64,000 nucleotides of DNA from Streptomyces filamentosus (GCF_014654895.1 NZ_BNBE01000001.1:992001-1056000); one strand, 5' to 3'. Positions 52,141 through 61,535 are shown, counted from the stretch's first letter. Notes: generated from the letters alone by a model not told the origin. Program-made: numbers and translations.

Positions 52141-53225
52141 TTCAGGACGAGCGACGACCACTGCTGGATCCACGCCTCGCGGTTCTCCGTGATCTTCTCG
52201 GGAGCCACCGTCTCCGGCTTCTCGACGACCACGCCGTGCTTCGTGAACAGCTCCGGCAGGGCCGCGTCCTTCGCCACCGGGTTCACGAACATCTGGAGCG
52301 GCATGTCGTCCTGGAACTTCTTCGAGACCAGGAAGTCGATCAGCGCCTTGCCGCCCTCGGGGTTCTTCGCCCCCTCCAGCAGGCCCGCGAACTCGATCTG
52401 CCGGAAGCAGGTGCCGGTGGACACGCCGGTGGGGGCCTCCTTCGGCTGCGGGTCCGCGTACAGCACCTCGACCGGCGGGCTGGAGGCGTAGGAGACGACC
52501 AGCGGGCGGTCGCCCTTGGCCTCCTTGCCGCCGGCCGAGCCGGAGAACTCCTGGTTGTAGGCGAGCTCCCAGCTGTCGACGGTCCGCACGCCGTTCGCCT
52601 TCAGCTTCTTCCAGTAGTCCTGCCAGCCCTCGTCGCCGTACTTCGCGACGGTGCCGAGGAGGAAGCCGAGGCCCGGGGAGGACCGCTCGGGGTTCTCCAC
52701 CACGAGGAGGTCCTTGTACTCCGGCTTCGCCAGGTCGTCGAAGGTCTGCGGCGGCGCCAGCTTCTTGTCGGCGAAGTACTTCTTGTCGTAGTTGACGCAG
52801 ACGTCGCCGGTGTCGACCGGCGTGACCCGCTCGTCCAGCTTGAAGGTCTCCGGGATCCGGTCCGCGCCCTTCGCCTCGTACGGCACGAAGATGCCGTTGT
52901 CGACGGCGCGGGAGAGCAGGGTGTTGTCCACGCCGAAGAAGACGTCGCCCTGCGGGGAGCCCTTGGTCAGGATCTCCTTGTTGACGGCCTCGCCCGCGTC
53001 ACCGGCCTTCAGCACCTTCACGGTGAGACCGGTCTGCTTCGTGAACTCCGCCAGCACCTCCTTGGAGGCGTTGAAGGAGTCGTGGCTGACCAGGGTCACG
53101 GTCTTCGGCGCGGGCGCCCCGGTCTTCCCCGCGGCCTCGCGGGCGTCCTCGGTGGAGCAGGCGGCGAGGCCCGTGACTCCGAGCGCCGCGGCCAGGGCGA
53201 CGGCGGCGGCCTTCTTGGTGTGCAT
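52137..53225 (-). CDS. thiB: Thiamine-binding lipoprotein
   Basis: A 362-residue extracytoplasmic binding protein with a short signal and lipobox LAAC (Cys 23). The mature part matches TbpA/ThiB: VTLVSHDSFNASKEVL, ANGVRTVDSWELAYNQEFSG, GTCFRQIEFAGLLEGAKN and a C-terminal MFVNPVAKDAALPELF segment. The ATG at 53225 follows AGGAGGACAACAC. The leader has a TPP riboswitch with a terminator hairpin, so thiamine pyrophosphate shuts off the thiB-thiP-thiQ unit when vitamin is abundant. Confidence 0.93.
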   Translation of the reverse strand: MHTKKAAAVALAAALGVTGLAACSTEDAREAAGKTGAPAPKTVTLVSHDSFNASKEVLAEFTKQTGLTVKVLKAGDAGEAVNKEILTKGSPQGDVFFGVDNTLLSRAVDNGIFVPYEAKGADRIPETFKLDERVTPVDTGDVCVNYDKKYFADKKLAPPQTFDDLAKPEYKDLLVVENPERSSPGLGFLLGTVAKYGDEGWQDYWKKLKANGVRTVDSWELAYNQEFSGSAGGKEAKGDRPLVVSYASSPPVEVLYADPQPKEAPTGVSTGTCFRQIEFAGLLEGAKNPEGGKALIDFLVSKKFQDDMPLQMFVNPVAKDAALPELFTKHGVVVEKPETVAPEKITENREAWIQQWSSLVLK

Positions 53226-53261
53226 GTGTTGTCCTCCTGGGTGGGACCAGGAAGAGACGCG

Positions 53262-53300
53262 GCCCTGCCCGCGGCCGGCGGGACCGGACGCGGGCAGGGC
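53262..53300 (-). terminator. Riboswitch-controlled terminator hairpin
   Basis: A perfect 12-bp stem, GCCCTGCCCGCG (53262-53273) with CGCGGGCAGGGC (53289-53300), located between the TPP aptamer and thiB. It is the probable expression platform, forming when TPP is bound. Confidence 0.7.
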
Positions 53301-53321
53301 GCAACAGCTCGAGTTACGACC

Positions 53322-53412
53322 GAACTTCCTACCCGGAATGACCCGGGCGAGGTTCAGAGGGTCTGCGGTCTACGGTCACCGCACTCTCAGCGCTGTGGCG
53401 CTCCCCTGTCGG
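53322..53412 (-). ncRNA. TPP riboswitch (THI element)
   Basis: Read on the minus strand the conserved blocks occur in the right order: GGGGAGC, CTGAGA, ACCCTCTGAACC, then CCGGGTCATTCCGGGTAGGAAG. These match the pyrimidine- and pyrophosphate-binding arms of the thiamine-pyrophosphate aptamer. It lies about 96 nt before the thiB start, downstream of the rlmN stop. The AT-richer 53413-53440 probably holds the promoter. Confidence 0.93.
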
Positions 53413-53446
53413 AATATGCAGATGTGTTCGAGCACAGGGTACAAGG

Positions 53447-54559
53447 TCAGCGTTCGGCGGCCGCGAGCTGTCCACAGGCGCCGTCGATCTCCTGGCCGCG
53501 GGTGTCGCGGACGGTCACCGGCACGCCGTGCCGGGCGATCGCCTCGACGAACGCCTTCTCGTCCTCCGGGCGGGACGCGGTCCACTTCGAGCCCGGCGTC
53601 GGGTTCAGCGGGATCAGGTTGACGTGGACCCGCTTGCCCTTGAGCAGCCTGCCCAGCAGGTCACCGCGCCAGGCCTGGTCGTTGATGTCCCGGATGAGGG
53701 CGTACTCGATGGAGACCCGGCGGCCGGACTTCTCCGCGTACTCCCAGGCGGCGTCCAGCACCTCCCGGACCTTCCAGCGGGTGTTCACCGGCACCAGCGT
53801 GTCCCGCAGCTCGTCGTCCGGGGCGTGCAGCGAGACCGCGAGCCGGCACTTGAAGCCCTCGTCGGCGAAGCGCAGCATCGCCGGCACGAGGCCGACCGTG
53901 GAGACGGTGATCCCGCGCTGCGACAGGCCGAGGCCGTCGGGCTCGGGGTCGGTCAGCCGGCGGATGGCGCCGACGACCCGCTTGTAGTTGGCGAGCGGCT
54001 CGCCCATCCCCATGAAGACGATGTTCGACAGCCGCGCGGGCCCGCCGGGGACCTCGCCGTCGCGCAGCGCGCGCATGCCGTCGACGATCTGGTGCACGAT
54101 CTCCGCGGTCGACAGGTTCCGGTCGAGACCGGCCTGGCCGGTCGCGCAGAACGGGCAGTTCATGCCGCAGCCGGCCTGCGAGGAGATGCACATCGTCACC
54201 CGGTCCGGGTAGCGCATCAGCACCGACTCGACGAGCGTGCCGTCGTGCAGCCGCCACAGGGTCTTGCGGGTGGTGTCGTCGTCGCACGAGATGTGCCGCA
54301 CCACCGACATCAGGTCGGGCAGCAGCTCCCCGGCCAGCTTCTCCCGCGAGGCGGCCGGGATGTCCGTCCACTCGGCGGGGTCGTGCGCGTACCGCGCGAA
54401 GTAGTGCGTCGACAGCTGCTTGGCGCGGAAGGGCTTCTCGCCGATCGCGGCGACGGCCTCCTTCCGCTCCGCGGGCGTCAGGTCGGCGAGGTGCCGCGGC
54501 GGCTTCTTGGCCCCGCGGGGGGCGACGAAAGTGAGTTCTCCGGGGGCCGGACGAGCCAC
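53447..54559 (-). CDS. rlmN: 23S rRNA (adenine2503-C2)-methyltransferase
   Basis: A radical-SAM methyltransferase modifying A2503 in 23S rRNA and A37 in some tRNAs. The 370-residue protein has the iron-sulfur motif CGMNCPFC (CxxxCxxC), [30 protein letters not shown] and the essential C-terminal Cys in EIDGACGQL. The frame is open to 54622, but the GTG at 54559 has GAGGAGAG upstream and gives the expected [11 protein letters not shown] start. Transcribed toward thiB. Confidence 0.95.
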   Translation of the reverse strand: MARPAPGELTFVAPRGAKKPPRHLADLTPAERKEAVAAIGEKPFRAKQLSTHYFARYAHDPAEWTDIPAASREKLAGELLPDLMSVVRHISCDDDTTRKTLWRLHDGTLVESVLMRYPDRVTMCISSQAGCGMNCPFCATGQAGLDRNLSTAEIVHQIVDGMRALRDGEVPGGPARLSNIVFMGMGEPLANYKRVVGAIRRLTDPEPDGLGLSQRGITVSTVGLVPAMLRFADEGFKCRLAVSLHAPDDELRDTLVPVNTRWKVREVLDAAWEYAEKSGRRVSIEYALIRDINDQAWRGDLLGRLLKGKRVHVNLIPLNPTPGSKWTASRPEDEKAFVEAIARHGVPVTVRDTRGQEIDGACGQLAAAER

Positions 54560-54675
54560 GGCGGCGTCTCTCCTCAAACAGGCACGAGGTCGGACGTCCC
54601 GCGACGGCGGGGAGCACGGCACGGCGGTGCCGGAGCGACCTCACTGGACCGTCCCCGCGGCGGCGAGGACGACGA

Positions 54676-54705
54676 AAGGGCCCGGACCGCACGGCCCGAG
54701 CCCTT
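54676..54705 (-). terminator. cdsA terminator candidate
   Basis: AAGGGCCCGGACC (54676-54688) pairs with GGCCCGAGCCCTT (54693-54705) with two mismatches. A second stem, GTCCGTC (54720-54726) with GACGGAC (54737-54743), lies nearer the cdsA stop at 54801. Confidence 0.5.
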
Positions 54706-54800
54706 CCAGAGTACCCGCTGTCCGTCAACCCGCTCCGACGGACGGGACGAGCGACCGCGCGGTCACCCGGTGCCCTCCGGCGGCACGGAAGGACTTCCGC

Positions 54801-55910
54801 TCAGCCCGTGCCCACGAACAGCGCCAGCAGCAGCCACACCACCGGCGCGGTCGGCAGCAGCGAGTCCAGGCGGTCCATGATGCCGCCGTGGCCCGGCAGC
54901 AGGGTGCCCATGTCCTTGATGCCGAGGTCCCGCTTGATCATCGACTCGCCGAGGTCGCCGAGCGTCGCGCTCGCCGCCACCGCCAGGCCGAGGACCAGGC
55001 CCTGCCACCAGGTGCCGTCGTCGATCAGGAACTGCATGCACAGCGCGCCGGCCGCCATCGCGAAGGCCACCGCGCCGAGCAGGCCCTCGCGGGTCTTGCC
55101 GGGGCTGATCCGCGGCGCCAGCTTGTGCTTGCCGAAGCGCCAGCCCACCGCGTACGCCCCGGTGTCGCTGACCACCGTGAGCAGCAGGAAGGTCAGCACC
55201 CGCCACGGACCGTCGTCCGCGGTCAGCAGCATCGCCACGAACGTCGCCAGGAACGGCACGTAGAACGCCGCGAAGACACCTGCCGTGACGTCCTTCAGAT
55301 ACCCCTCGGGGGGTTCCGTCATCCGCCACACGAGCACCGCGAGCGCCGTCAGGGCCATCGCGACCCAGGCGCCCTCGGGGCCCCGCACGTACCCGGCGAC
55401 GACCATCGCCGCGCCACCGACCGCGAGCGGCACCAGCGGCGCCTTGATCGCCTTGCGCTCCTGGAGCCGGGAGGTCAGCTCCCACAGGCCGACGACCACG
55501 GCCACCGCCACCACGCCGACGAACGCCGGCTTCCAGATGAACAGCGACGCGATGATCACGGCCCCGAGCCCGACGCCGACCCCTATGGCCGCGCCCAGGT
55601 CCCGGCCCGCGCTCTTCTTCTGCCGGGGCGCGGGGGCCTCGGACGGCGGAGGAGGCGGTACGGGGCTGGGCATGGGCTCCTGCGGGTGCTCGTGCGGGGT
55701 CTCGTCACGGAACAGGGGACCGCTCGGGTGAGCGGCCCCCCGTCCGTGTCCGTCCTGGAATCCGCCGGCGGGTACGTCGGGCACGATGGGCATGGGCCGA
55801 GTCTGCGCCGCCCGGTGCCGATCGTGGGCGGGACCCGCCGGGGCAGGCCCCTGGTCGGGTCCGCCGAGACCGGAACCGGCCGCCGGCGCCCCCCAGGATG
55901 AGTCGTTCAT
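54801..55910 (-). CDS. cdsA: Phosphatidate cytidylyltransferase
   Basis: Makes CDP-diacylglycerol from phosphatidate and CTP for phospholipid synthesis. The 369-residue protein has a long hydrophilic, Pro-rich N-terminal tail (1-95), about eight membrane segments and the family signature SMIKRDLGIKDMGTLLPGHGGIMDRLDSLL near the C-terminus. The ATG at 55910 overlaps the frr stop by one base, so it belongs to the pyrH-frr-cdsA line. The extended N-terminus is common in Streptomyces CdsA. Confidence 0.95.
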   Translation of the reverse strand: MNDSSWGAPAAGSGLGGPDQGPAPAGPAHDRHRAAQTRPMPIVPDVPAGGFQDGHGRGAAHPSGPLFRDETPHEHPQEPMPSPVPPPPPSEAPAPRQKKSAGRDLGAAIGVGVGLGAVIIASLFIWKPAFVGVVAVAVVVGLWELTSRLQERKAIKAPLVPLAVGGAAMVVAGYVRGPEGAWVAMALTALAVLVWRMTEPPEGYLKDVTAGVFAAFYVPFLATFVAMLLTADDGPWRVLTFLLLTVVSDTGAYAVGWRFGKHKLAPRISPGKTREGLLGAVAFAMAAGALCMQFLIDDGTWWQGLVLGLAVAASATLGDLGESMIKRDLGIKDMGTLLPGHGGIMDRLDSLLPTAPVVWLLLALFVGTG

Positions 55911-56467
55911 CAGACCTCGAGGAGCTCGGCTTCCTTGTGCTTCAGCAGCTCGTCCACCTGCGCGACGTACTTCGCGGTGGTGTCGTCGAGCTCCTTCTCC
56001 GCACGGCGGACCTCGTCCTCGCCGGACTCCTTGTCCTTGACGAGCTTGTCGAGGGCGTCCTTGGCCTTGCGGCGGACCGAGCGGATGGAGACCTTCGAGT
56101 CCTCGGCCTTGGTCCGCGCGACCTTGATGTAGTCGCGGCGGCGCTCCTCCGTCAGCTCGGGGAAGTTCACCCGGATGATGCTGCCGTCGTTGCTGGGGTT
56201 CACACCCAGGTCCGAGTCGCGGATGGCCTGCTCGATGTTGCGCAGCGCGCTCTTGTCGAACGGGGTCACCACGGCCATGCGCGGCTCCGGCACCGAGAAC
56301 GACGCCAGCTGGTTGATGGGAGTGAGGGCGCCGTAGTAGTCGGCCACGATCTTGTTGAACATCGCCGGGTGCGCACGGCCGGTGCGGATCGCGGCGAAGT
56401 CCTCCTTGGCGACCACGACGGCCTTCTCCATCTTCTCCTCGGCCTCGAGGAGGATTTCTTCGATCAC
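55910..56467 (-). CDS. frr: Ribosome recycling factor
   Basis: Splits post-termination ribosomes with EF-G. The 185-residue protein has the standard two-domain RRF sequence: [37 protein letters not shown], then the long C-terminal helix ending HKEAELLEV. Two GTG codons are adjacent; the second (56467) is preferred, 6 nt after AGGAG and giving [12 protein letters not shown]. It lies 50 nt downstream of pyrH. Confidence 0.96.
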   Translation of the reverse strand: MIEEILLEAEEKMEKAVVVAKEDFAAIRTGRAHPAMFNKIVADYYGALTPINQLASFSVPEPRMAVVTPFDKSALRNIEQAIRDSDLGVNPSNDGSIIRVNFPELTEERRRDYIKVARTKAEDSKVSIRSVRRKAKDALDKLVKDKESGEDEVRRAEKELDDTTAKYVAQVDELLKHKEAELLEV

Positions 56468-56517
56468 CACTTGCTCCTGCGTGTCGTCGCGTTGTGTCGG
56501 TTGAGGGCGGGCCTGGG

Positions 56518-57282
56518 TCAGGCCCGGGTGCCCTGGTCGCTCACGAGTGTGCCGATCTTCTCACCCGTCACGGCACGCGCGATATTGCCCTCGGCGAGCA
56601 GTTCGAAGACGAGGATCGGGAGCTTGTTGTCGCGGCACAGGGTGATGGCGGTGGCGTCGGCGACCTTGAGGTCGCGGGTGATGACCTCGCCGTACTCCAG
56701 CGCGTCGAACTTGACCGCGTTGGGGTTGGTCTTGGGGTCGGAGTCGTAGACGCCGTCCACCCCGTTCTTGCCCATGAGCAGGGCTTCTGCGTCGATCTCC
56801 AGGGCGCGCTGGGCGGCGGTGGTGTCCGTGGAGAAGTACGGCATGCCCATGCCCGCACCGAAGATGACCACGCGGCCCTTCTCCAGGTGGCGCACGGCGC
56901 GCAGCGGGATGTACGGCTCGGCGACCTGGCCCATGGTGATGGCGGTCTGGACGCGGGAGTCGATGCCCTCCTTCTCCAGGAAGTCCTGGAGGGCGAGGCA
57001 GTTCATCACGGTGCCGAGCATGCCCATGTAGTCGGAGCGGGCCCGGTCCATGCCGCGCTGCTGGAGCTCGGCGCCCCGGAAGAAGTTGCCGCCGCCGATG
57101 ACGATGGCGATCTCGGCGCCGTCGCGGACGACGGCCGCGATCTCACGCGCGATGGCGTGCACGACGTCGGGGTCGACACCGAGACCGGTACCGCCGGAGA
57201 AGGCTTCTCCGGACAGCTTCAGCATGTAGCGGCCGAGCTTCTTGCCGCTCTTGTCGTCGCCCTGTACGGCGCCCTGGTTCAT
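56518..57282 (-). CDS. pyrH: Uridylate kinase
   Basis: Phosphorylates UMP to UDP; amino-acid-kinase fold, 254 residues. Visible: [13 protein letters not shown], the glycine loop [28 protein letters not shown], and the nucleotide-binding [20 protein letters not shown]. The frame is open upstream, but the ATG at 57282 has GAGGAG at the right distance and gives MNQGAVQGD. It follows tsf by 166 nt, with a hairpin between. Confidence 0.96.
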   Translation of the reverse strand: MNQGAVQGDDKSGKKLGRYMLKLSGEAFSGGTGLGVDPDVVHAIAREIAAVVRDGAEIAIVIGGGNFFRGAELQQRGMDRARSDYMGMLGTVMNCLALQDFLEKEGIDSRVQTAITMGQVAEPYIPLRAVRHLEKGRVVIFGAGMGMPYFSTDTTAAQRALEIDAEALLMGKNGVDGVYDSDPKTNPNAVKFDALEYGEVITRDLKVADATAITLCRDNKLPILVFELLAEGNIARAVTGEKIGTLVSDQGTRA

Positions 57283-57309
57283 GGAGATCTCCTCGTGCAC
57301 ATACGAAGA

Positions 57310-57357
57310 AGGCCATTGCCTTGGGTCCCTCGTGGGTTTCCCGTACGGCAATGGCCT
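57310..57357 (-). terminator. tsf-pyrH hairpin
   Basis: A perfect 11-bp stem, AGGCCATTGCC (57310-57320) with GGCAATGGCCT (57347-57357), enclosing 26 nt. It lies 91 nt after the tsf stop and before the pyrH ribosome site, so it may be a partial terminator controlling pyrH read-through. Confidence 0.6.
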
Positions 57358-57448
57358 CCTCGTCACATCTGCGGTCGTCCCGCACGGGGCGGGACGACTG
57401 TCTCAGACCCTACCCGGGTCCGGTGTCCGTCGCGTGGACGCAGCGGAC

Positions 57449-58285
57449 TCAGATGCCGACCTTGATGCGGGTGAAGCGCTTCAGGGTGACACCGGCCTCG
57501 TCCAGGATCTGCTGGACGGACTTCTTGTTGTCCAGGGCGTACGGCTGGCCGAGCAGCGTGGCGTCCTTGAAGAAGCCGTTGACGCGACCCTCGACGATCT
57601 TGGCGATCGCGGCCTCGGGCTTGCCCTCGGCGCGGGTGGTCTCCTCGGCGATGCGCCGCTCGGACTCGACGACCTCGGCCGGGACGTCCTCACGGGTGAG
57701 GTACTTCGGCGCGAAGGCGGCGATGTGCTGGGCGACGCCCTTGGCGACCTCGGCGTTCTCCTTGTCGAGCTCGACGAGGACGCCGATCTGCGGCGGGAGG
57801 TCCGGCATGGTGCGGTGCATGTACGCGGAGACGTAGCCGTCGGCGTACGCGGCGAAGCGGTCGAGGACGATCTTCTCGCCGAGGTTGGCGTTGGCCTCGT
57901 CCACGAAGGCCTGCACGGTCTTGCCGGCCTCGATCTCGGAGGCGAGCAGCGTCTCGATGTCGGCCGGCTTGGTGGCGGCGACGTGCGCGGCCAGCGCGTT
58001 GGCGACGGCGAGGAACTTGTCACCCTTGGCGACGAAGTCCGTCTCGCACTTCAGCTCGACGAGGACGCCGGAGGTGTTGTCGTCGGCGATGAGGGAGACC
58101 ACGGCGCCGTTCTCGGCGGAGCGGCCCTCACGCTTGGCGACACCCTTCTGGCCCTTGATGCGCAGGGCCTCGACGGCCTTGTCGACGTCGCCGTCGGCCT
58201 CTTCGAGGGCCTTCTTGCAGTCCATCATGCCGGCGCCGGTGAGCTCACGGAGCTTCTTGACGTCAGCGGCGGTGTAGTTCGCCAT
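57449..58285 (-). CDS. tsf: Translation elongation factor Ts
   Basis: Nucleotide-exchange factor for EF-Tu. The 278-residue protein has the N-terminal UBA-like part with the signature [22 protein letters not shown] (about 12-33), [14 protein letters not shown] and the two dimerisation/exchange subdomains, ending [22 protein letters not shown]. The ATG is at 58285. It is downstream of rpsB and separated by an attenuator-like hairpin. Confidence 0.98.
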   Translation of the reverse strand: MANYTAADVKKLRELTGAGMMDCKKALEEADGDVDKAVEALRIKGQKGVAKREGRSAENGAVVSLIADDNTSGVLVELKCETDFVAKGDKFLAVANALAAHVAATKPADIETLLASEIEAGKTVQAFVDEANANLGEKIVLDRFAAYADGYVSAYMHRTMPDLPPQIGVLVELDKENAEVAKGVAQHIAAFAPKYLTREDVPAEVVESERRIAEETTRAEGKPEAAIAKIVEGRVNGFFKDATLLGQPYALDNKKSVQQILDEAGVTLKRFTRIKVGI

Positions 58286-58335
58286 GAGTCTGTTTCTCTC
58301 TCGAAGTCAGAAAGATCTACGAAGATCTGCGGCGG

Positions 58336-58366
58336 GACGGCGGGGGCTTCATGGGCCCCCGCCGTC
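58336..58366 (-). terminator. rpsB-tsf attenuator hairpin
   Basis: A perfect 12-bp stem, GACGGCGGGGGC (58336-58347) with GCCCCCGCCGTC (58355-58366) and a 7-nt loop, 31 nt past the rpsB stop. A terminator between rpsB and tsf that lets only part of the transcripts through is described in Streptomyces. Confidence 0.75.
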
Positions 58367-58397
58367 ACCGACCGTGGTTTTCCGGAGTGCGGAAGGG

Positions 58398-59291
58398 TCA
58401 GGCCTGCTCGGCCGGAGCCTCGGCCTCGGCGGCCGGGGTCTCGACCTGGGCCTCGGCCTCGACGGCCTTCTCGGTCTCGGCGGAGGACTGGACCTCGGCG
58501 GCCTCGTCCTTCTTCTCGCCCTCGAGCAGGTCGCGCTCCCACTCGGCGAGCGGCTCGCCGGCGGCCTTCTCGCCCGGCTTCGAGTCACCGGTCGCGGCAC
58601 CGGAACGGGCGATGAGGCCCTCGGCGACGGCGTCGGCGATCACGCGGGTGAGCAGGGTGACGGAACGGATCGCGTCGTCGTTGCCCGGGATCTTGTAGTC
58701 GACCTCGTCGGGGTCGCAGTTGGTGTCGAGGATCGCGACGACCGGGATGTTGAGCTTGCGAGCCTCGCCGACGGCGATGTGCTCCTTCTTGGTGTCGACG
58801 ATCCAGACGGCGCTCGGCACCTTCTGCATCTCGCGGATACCACCGAGGGTCTTCTCCAGCTTGGCCTTCTCGCGCGAGAGGACCAGGAGCTCCTTCTTGG
58901 TGAGACCCGACGCCGCGACGTCCTCGAAGTCGATCTGCTCGAGCTCCTTGAGGCGCTGCAGACGCTTGTAGACGGTCGAGAAGTTGGTGAGCATGCCACC
59001 CAGCCAGCGCTGGTTGACGTACGGCATGCCGACGCGCGTCGCCTGCTCGGCGATGGCCTCCTGGGCCTGCTTCTTCGTACCGACGAACATGACGGAACCG
59101 CCGTGGGCGACCGTCTCCTTGACGAACTCGAAGGCGCGGTCGATGTACGACAGCGACTGGAGCAGGTCGATGATGTAGATGCCGTTGCGCTCCGTGAAGA
59201 TGAAGCGCTTCATCTTCGGGTTCCAACGACGGGTCTGGTGACCGAAGTGGACGCCGCTCTCCAGCAGCTCCCGCATCGTGACGACGGCCAT
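58398..59291 (-). CDS. rpsB: 30S ribosomal protein S2
   Basis: A 297-residue ribosomal protein with the classical start [27 protein letters not shown] and [64 protein letters not shown]. The C-terminal 45 residues are an acidic Glu/Ala tail typical of actinobacterial S2. The ATG at 59291 has AAGGAG upstream. First gene of the rpsB-tsf unit. Confidence 0.98.
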   Translation of the reverse strand: MAVVTMRELLESGVHFGHQTRRWNPKMKRFIFTERNGIYIIDLLQSLSYIDRAFEFVKETVAHGGSVMFVGTKKQAQEAIAEQATRVGMPYVNQRWLGGMLTNFSTVYKRLQRLKELEQIDFEDVAASGLTKKELLVLSREKAKLEKTLGGIREMQKVPSAVWIVDTKKEHIAVGEARKLNIPVVAILDTNCDPDEVDYKIPGNDDAIRSVTLLTRVIADAVAEGLIARSGAATGDSKPGEKAAGEPLAEWERDLLEGEKKDEAAEVQSSAETEKAVEAEAQVETPAAEAEAPAEQA

Positions 59292-59480
59292 GGCCGTATC
59301 TCCTTGGGTTTCTCGGTTGTGTTCCTGACGCCCCGGCGCGCCGTGCCACGAAGGACCGAAAGGCGCTGCCACCACTCCCGACTCTCGCCGGAAGGCCGAT
59401 GGCGGGGCGTGCGAAGTCGACCCGGTGACCCGGGTCGCCATAGGAAGTGTACGGGAACCAGGGAGCGGCGGGTGACGGCA

Positions 59481-59507
59481 CTGTCCACAGGCAGCCCGTC
59501 ATCCACA
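59481..59507 (+). promoter_or_regulatory. Two DnaA-box-like sequences
   Basis: CTGTCCACA (59481-59489) and TCATCCACA (59499-59507), same strand, 18 bp apart, both one or two changes from the Streptomyces DnaA box TTGTCCACA. They lie in the gap between divergent rpsB and the M23-like gene. They could bind DnaA as a titration or regulatory site; no replication gene is near. Confidence 0.4.
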
Positions 59508-59557
59508 GAAAACGCCCGCCCCCGTCACACCCCCCGCCCGGCGGACAAGCTCACCCC

Positions 59558-60007
59558 ATGAACACCACGACGCTCCTCCTCGCCCTCGCCCTCTGCTGGC
59601 CCCTCGGCCCACCCGCCCCCGACATCGTCCGCCCCTGGCAACCCCCCACCGGCCCCTACGCCCCCGGCCACCGCGGCATCGACCTCGCCGCCCCCGAAGG
59701 CACCACCGTCCACGCCCCCGCCGACGGCACCGTCACCTTCGCCGGCCCCGTCGGCGGCCGCGGCGTCCTCACCCTCACCCTCCCCCACACCGGCACACCC
59801 CCGCTCCGCACCACCTTCTCCCCCGTCACCCCCCTCACCCGCACCGGCGACCACGTCCGGGCAGGAACTCCCCTCGCCCGCGTCGCCCCCGGCACCCACT
59901 GCCCCGAAACCTGCCTCCACTGGGGCCTCCTCCGCGGCAAGCAGTACCTCGACCCCCTGCTGCTCCTGCACAGGGCACCTTCACGACTGCTGCCTCTGCT
60001 GAGCTGA
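59558..60007 (+). CDS. Small exported M23/LytM-type peptidase
   Basis: A 149-residue protein with a short hydrophobic N-terminus (TTTLLLALALCWPLG) that may be a signal. A LytM domain follows: GHRGIDLAAPEGTTVHAPADGTV with the zinc ligands His and Asp of HxxxD, then GDHVRAGTPLARV, and CLHWGLLRG near the C-terminus. In canonical HxH the first (catalytic) His is Cys here, so peptidoglycan hydrolysis may be weak. The ATG at 59558 was chosen because it begins the hydrophobic segment. A purine-rich tract follows the stop. Confidence 0.75.
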   Translation: MNTTTLLLALALCWPLGPPAPDIVRPWQPPTGPYAPGHRGIDLAAPEGTTVHAPADGTVTFAGPVGGRGVLTLTLPHTGTPPLRTTFSPVTPLTRTGDHVRAGTPLARVAPGTHCPETCLHWGLLRGKQYLDPLLLLHRAPSRLLPLLS

Positions 60008-60013
60008 GGAACT

Positions 60014-60066
60014 GGGAGGGGAGGAGGGGAGGGGGAGGGGAGGGGGAGGGGGAGGGGAGGGGGGAG
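60014..60066 (+). repeat. 53-nt G/A-only purine tract
   Basis: Only G and A on the plus strand, with G-runs of 2-6 separated by single A residues. Many four-run combinations could fold into a G-quadruplex; the mirror-like purine strand could also form a triplex. It lies between the M23-like stop and the TetR stop (convergent). Confidence 0.75.
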
Positions 60067-60078
60067 CCCCCCGGAGCA

Positions 60079-60669
60079 TCAGGAGGTGGGGCCGGTCACT
60101 CCGTGGAGGGCCATGGTCACGGCGGCCTCGGTGATGAGGGTGGGGTCTTCGGCGGCGCCCAGTTCGATGCGGCGGACGGCGGCGTCGACGACGCCCTGGA
60201 GGAGCATGGCGCCGAGGCGGGGTTCTGGGGTGCCGAGGGCGGCGAGGGCTTCGACGACCATGGTGACGAGGCCGCCGTGGGCGGCGCGGATCTTCTCGCG
60301 GGCTCCGTCGTCGAGCTCGCCGGCCGAGATGGCGACGACGGCGCGGTGGCGGCGGTCGCCGACGAGGTCCAGCTGCTTGCGGACGTAGGCGGCGACCTTG
60401 GCCTCGGGGGTGTCGGCGTCGGCCATGGCGAGTTCGACCTCGGCGGCCCAGACGGGGAAGTCGACGGCGCAGAGTTCCTCGACGACGGCGGCGCGGGAGC
60501 GGAAGTACTCGTAGACCGAGGAGCGGGCGAGGCCGGTGCGCTCGGCGAGCGCGGGGAAGGTCAGCGCCTCCGTCCCGCCCTCGGACAGCAGGGAGCGCGC
60601 GGCGTCCAGCAGGGCGCCGCGCTGCATGGTCCGGTGCTCGGCCACGGAGGCCGCTCGAATCCTGGGCAC
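60079..60669 (-). CDS. TetR family transcriptional regulator
   Basis: A 196-residue regulator with an N-terminal TetR helix-turn-helix (about 18-65: LLDAARSLLSEGGTEALTFPALAERTGLARSSVYEYFRSR) and an all-helical C-terminal ligand domain. The GTG at 60669 was taken as start. It lies downstream of whiG (29 nt between the two on the same strand), so read-through from whiG would be possible. Target unknown. Confidence 0.88.
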   Translation of the reverse strand: MPRIRAASVAEHRTMQRGALLDAARSLLSEGGTEALTFPALAERTGLARSSVYEYFRSRAAVVEELCAVDFPVWAAEVELAMADADTPEAKVAAYVRKQLDLVGDRRHRAVVAISAGELDDGAREKIRAAHGGLVTMVVEALAALGTPEPRLGAMLLQGVVDAAVRRIELGAAEDPTLITEAAVTMALHGVTGPTS

Positions 60670-60698
60670 GGCTCCACTGTACGACCGGTGGGGCGGGG

Positions 60699-61535
60699 TC
60701 AGCGCCCGACGTCGGCCAGCTTGGCCCGGAGCTGGAGGACGGATTTGGTGTGGATCTGGCTGACGCGGCTCTCGGTGACGCCGAGGACGTGGCCGATCTC
60801 GGCGAGGGTCAGGCCCTCGTAGTAGTAGAGCGTGACGACGGTCTTCTCCCGTTCGGGGAGGGTGTTGATGGCGCGGGCGAGGAGCCGGCGCAGTTCGCGG
60901 TCCTCGGCGACCTCGACGGGATTGTCGGCGGCCGTGTCCTCCAGGGTGTCCATGAGGGAGAGCCGGTCGCCGCCCTCGCCGCCGACGTGCAGCAGTTCTT
61001 CGAGGGCGACGACGTTGGCGAGGGACAACTGGCTGAAGACGGCGTGGAGTTCTTCGAGCTGGATGCCGAGTTCGGCGGCGACCTCGCTCTCGCTGGGGGT
61101 GCGGCGGAGCTGGGCTTCCAGGGTGGCGTAGGCGCGCTCGACGTTGCGGGCCTTCTGGCGGACGGAGCGGGGGATCCAGTCGAGGGCGCGGAGCTCGTCG
61201 ATCATCGCGCCGCGGATGCGGGTGATGGCGTAGGTCTCGAACTTGATGGCGCGCTCGACGTCGAACTTCTCGATGGCGTCGATGAGGCCGAAGACTCCGG
61301 AGGAGACGAAGTCCGCCTGTTCCACGTTGGACGGCAGGCCGACGCTGACGCGTCCGGCGACGTATTTGACGAGGGGCGAGTAGTGCAGGATCAGCTGTTC
61401 CCGCAGCCGCTCGTCGCCGGTGGTCTTGTACGAGCGCCAGAGTTCGTCGAGGGAGGTCGGCGCGGGCGGCCGCACGGTGCCCCGGGCTGCTGGGGGCACC
61501 GCAGCGCGGTCAGACCCGGAGGTGTGCTGGGGCAT
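60699..61535 (-). CDS. whiG: Sporulation RNA polymerase sigma factor WhiG
   Basis: The FliA-type sigma factor that commits aerial hyphae to sporulation. The 278-residue protein has region 2 ([16 protein letters not shown] ... [44 protein letters not shown]), region 3 ([15 protein letters not shown]) and region 4 ([45 protein letters not shown]). The ATG at 61535 gives the known start [13 protein letters not shown]. It is controlled in Streptomyces by the anti-sigma factor RsiG with c-di-GMP (established); that gene is not in this window. Confidence 0.98.
   Translation of the reverse strand: MPQHTSGSDRAAVPPAARGTVRPPAPTSLDELWRSYKTTGDERLREQLILHYSPLVKYVAGRVSVGLPSNVEQADFVSSGVFGLIDAIEKFDVERAIKFETYAITRIRGAMIDELRALDWIPRSVRQKARNVERAYATLEAQLRRTPSESEVAAELGIQLEELHAVFSQLSLANVVALEELLHVGGEGGDRLSLMDTLEDTAADNPVEVAEDRELRRLLARAINTLPEREKTVVTLYYYEGLTLAEIGHVLGVTESRVSQIHTKSVLQLRAKLADVGR

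Noticed and set aside
53462..53490. A third DnaA box (CTGTCCACA) near 53467
   Set aside because: It lies inside the coding end of rlmN, at the codons of the conserved C-terminal CGQL, so protein sequence explains it.
59481..59507. Chromosomal origin
   Set aside because: Only two DnaA-like boxes and no dnaA, dnaN, gyrB or rpmH nearby; a Streptomyces oriC has many boxes between dnaA and dnaN.
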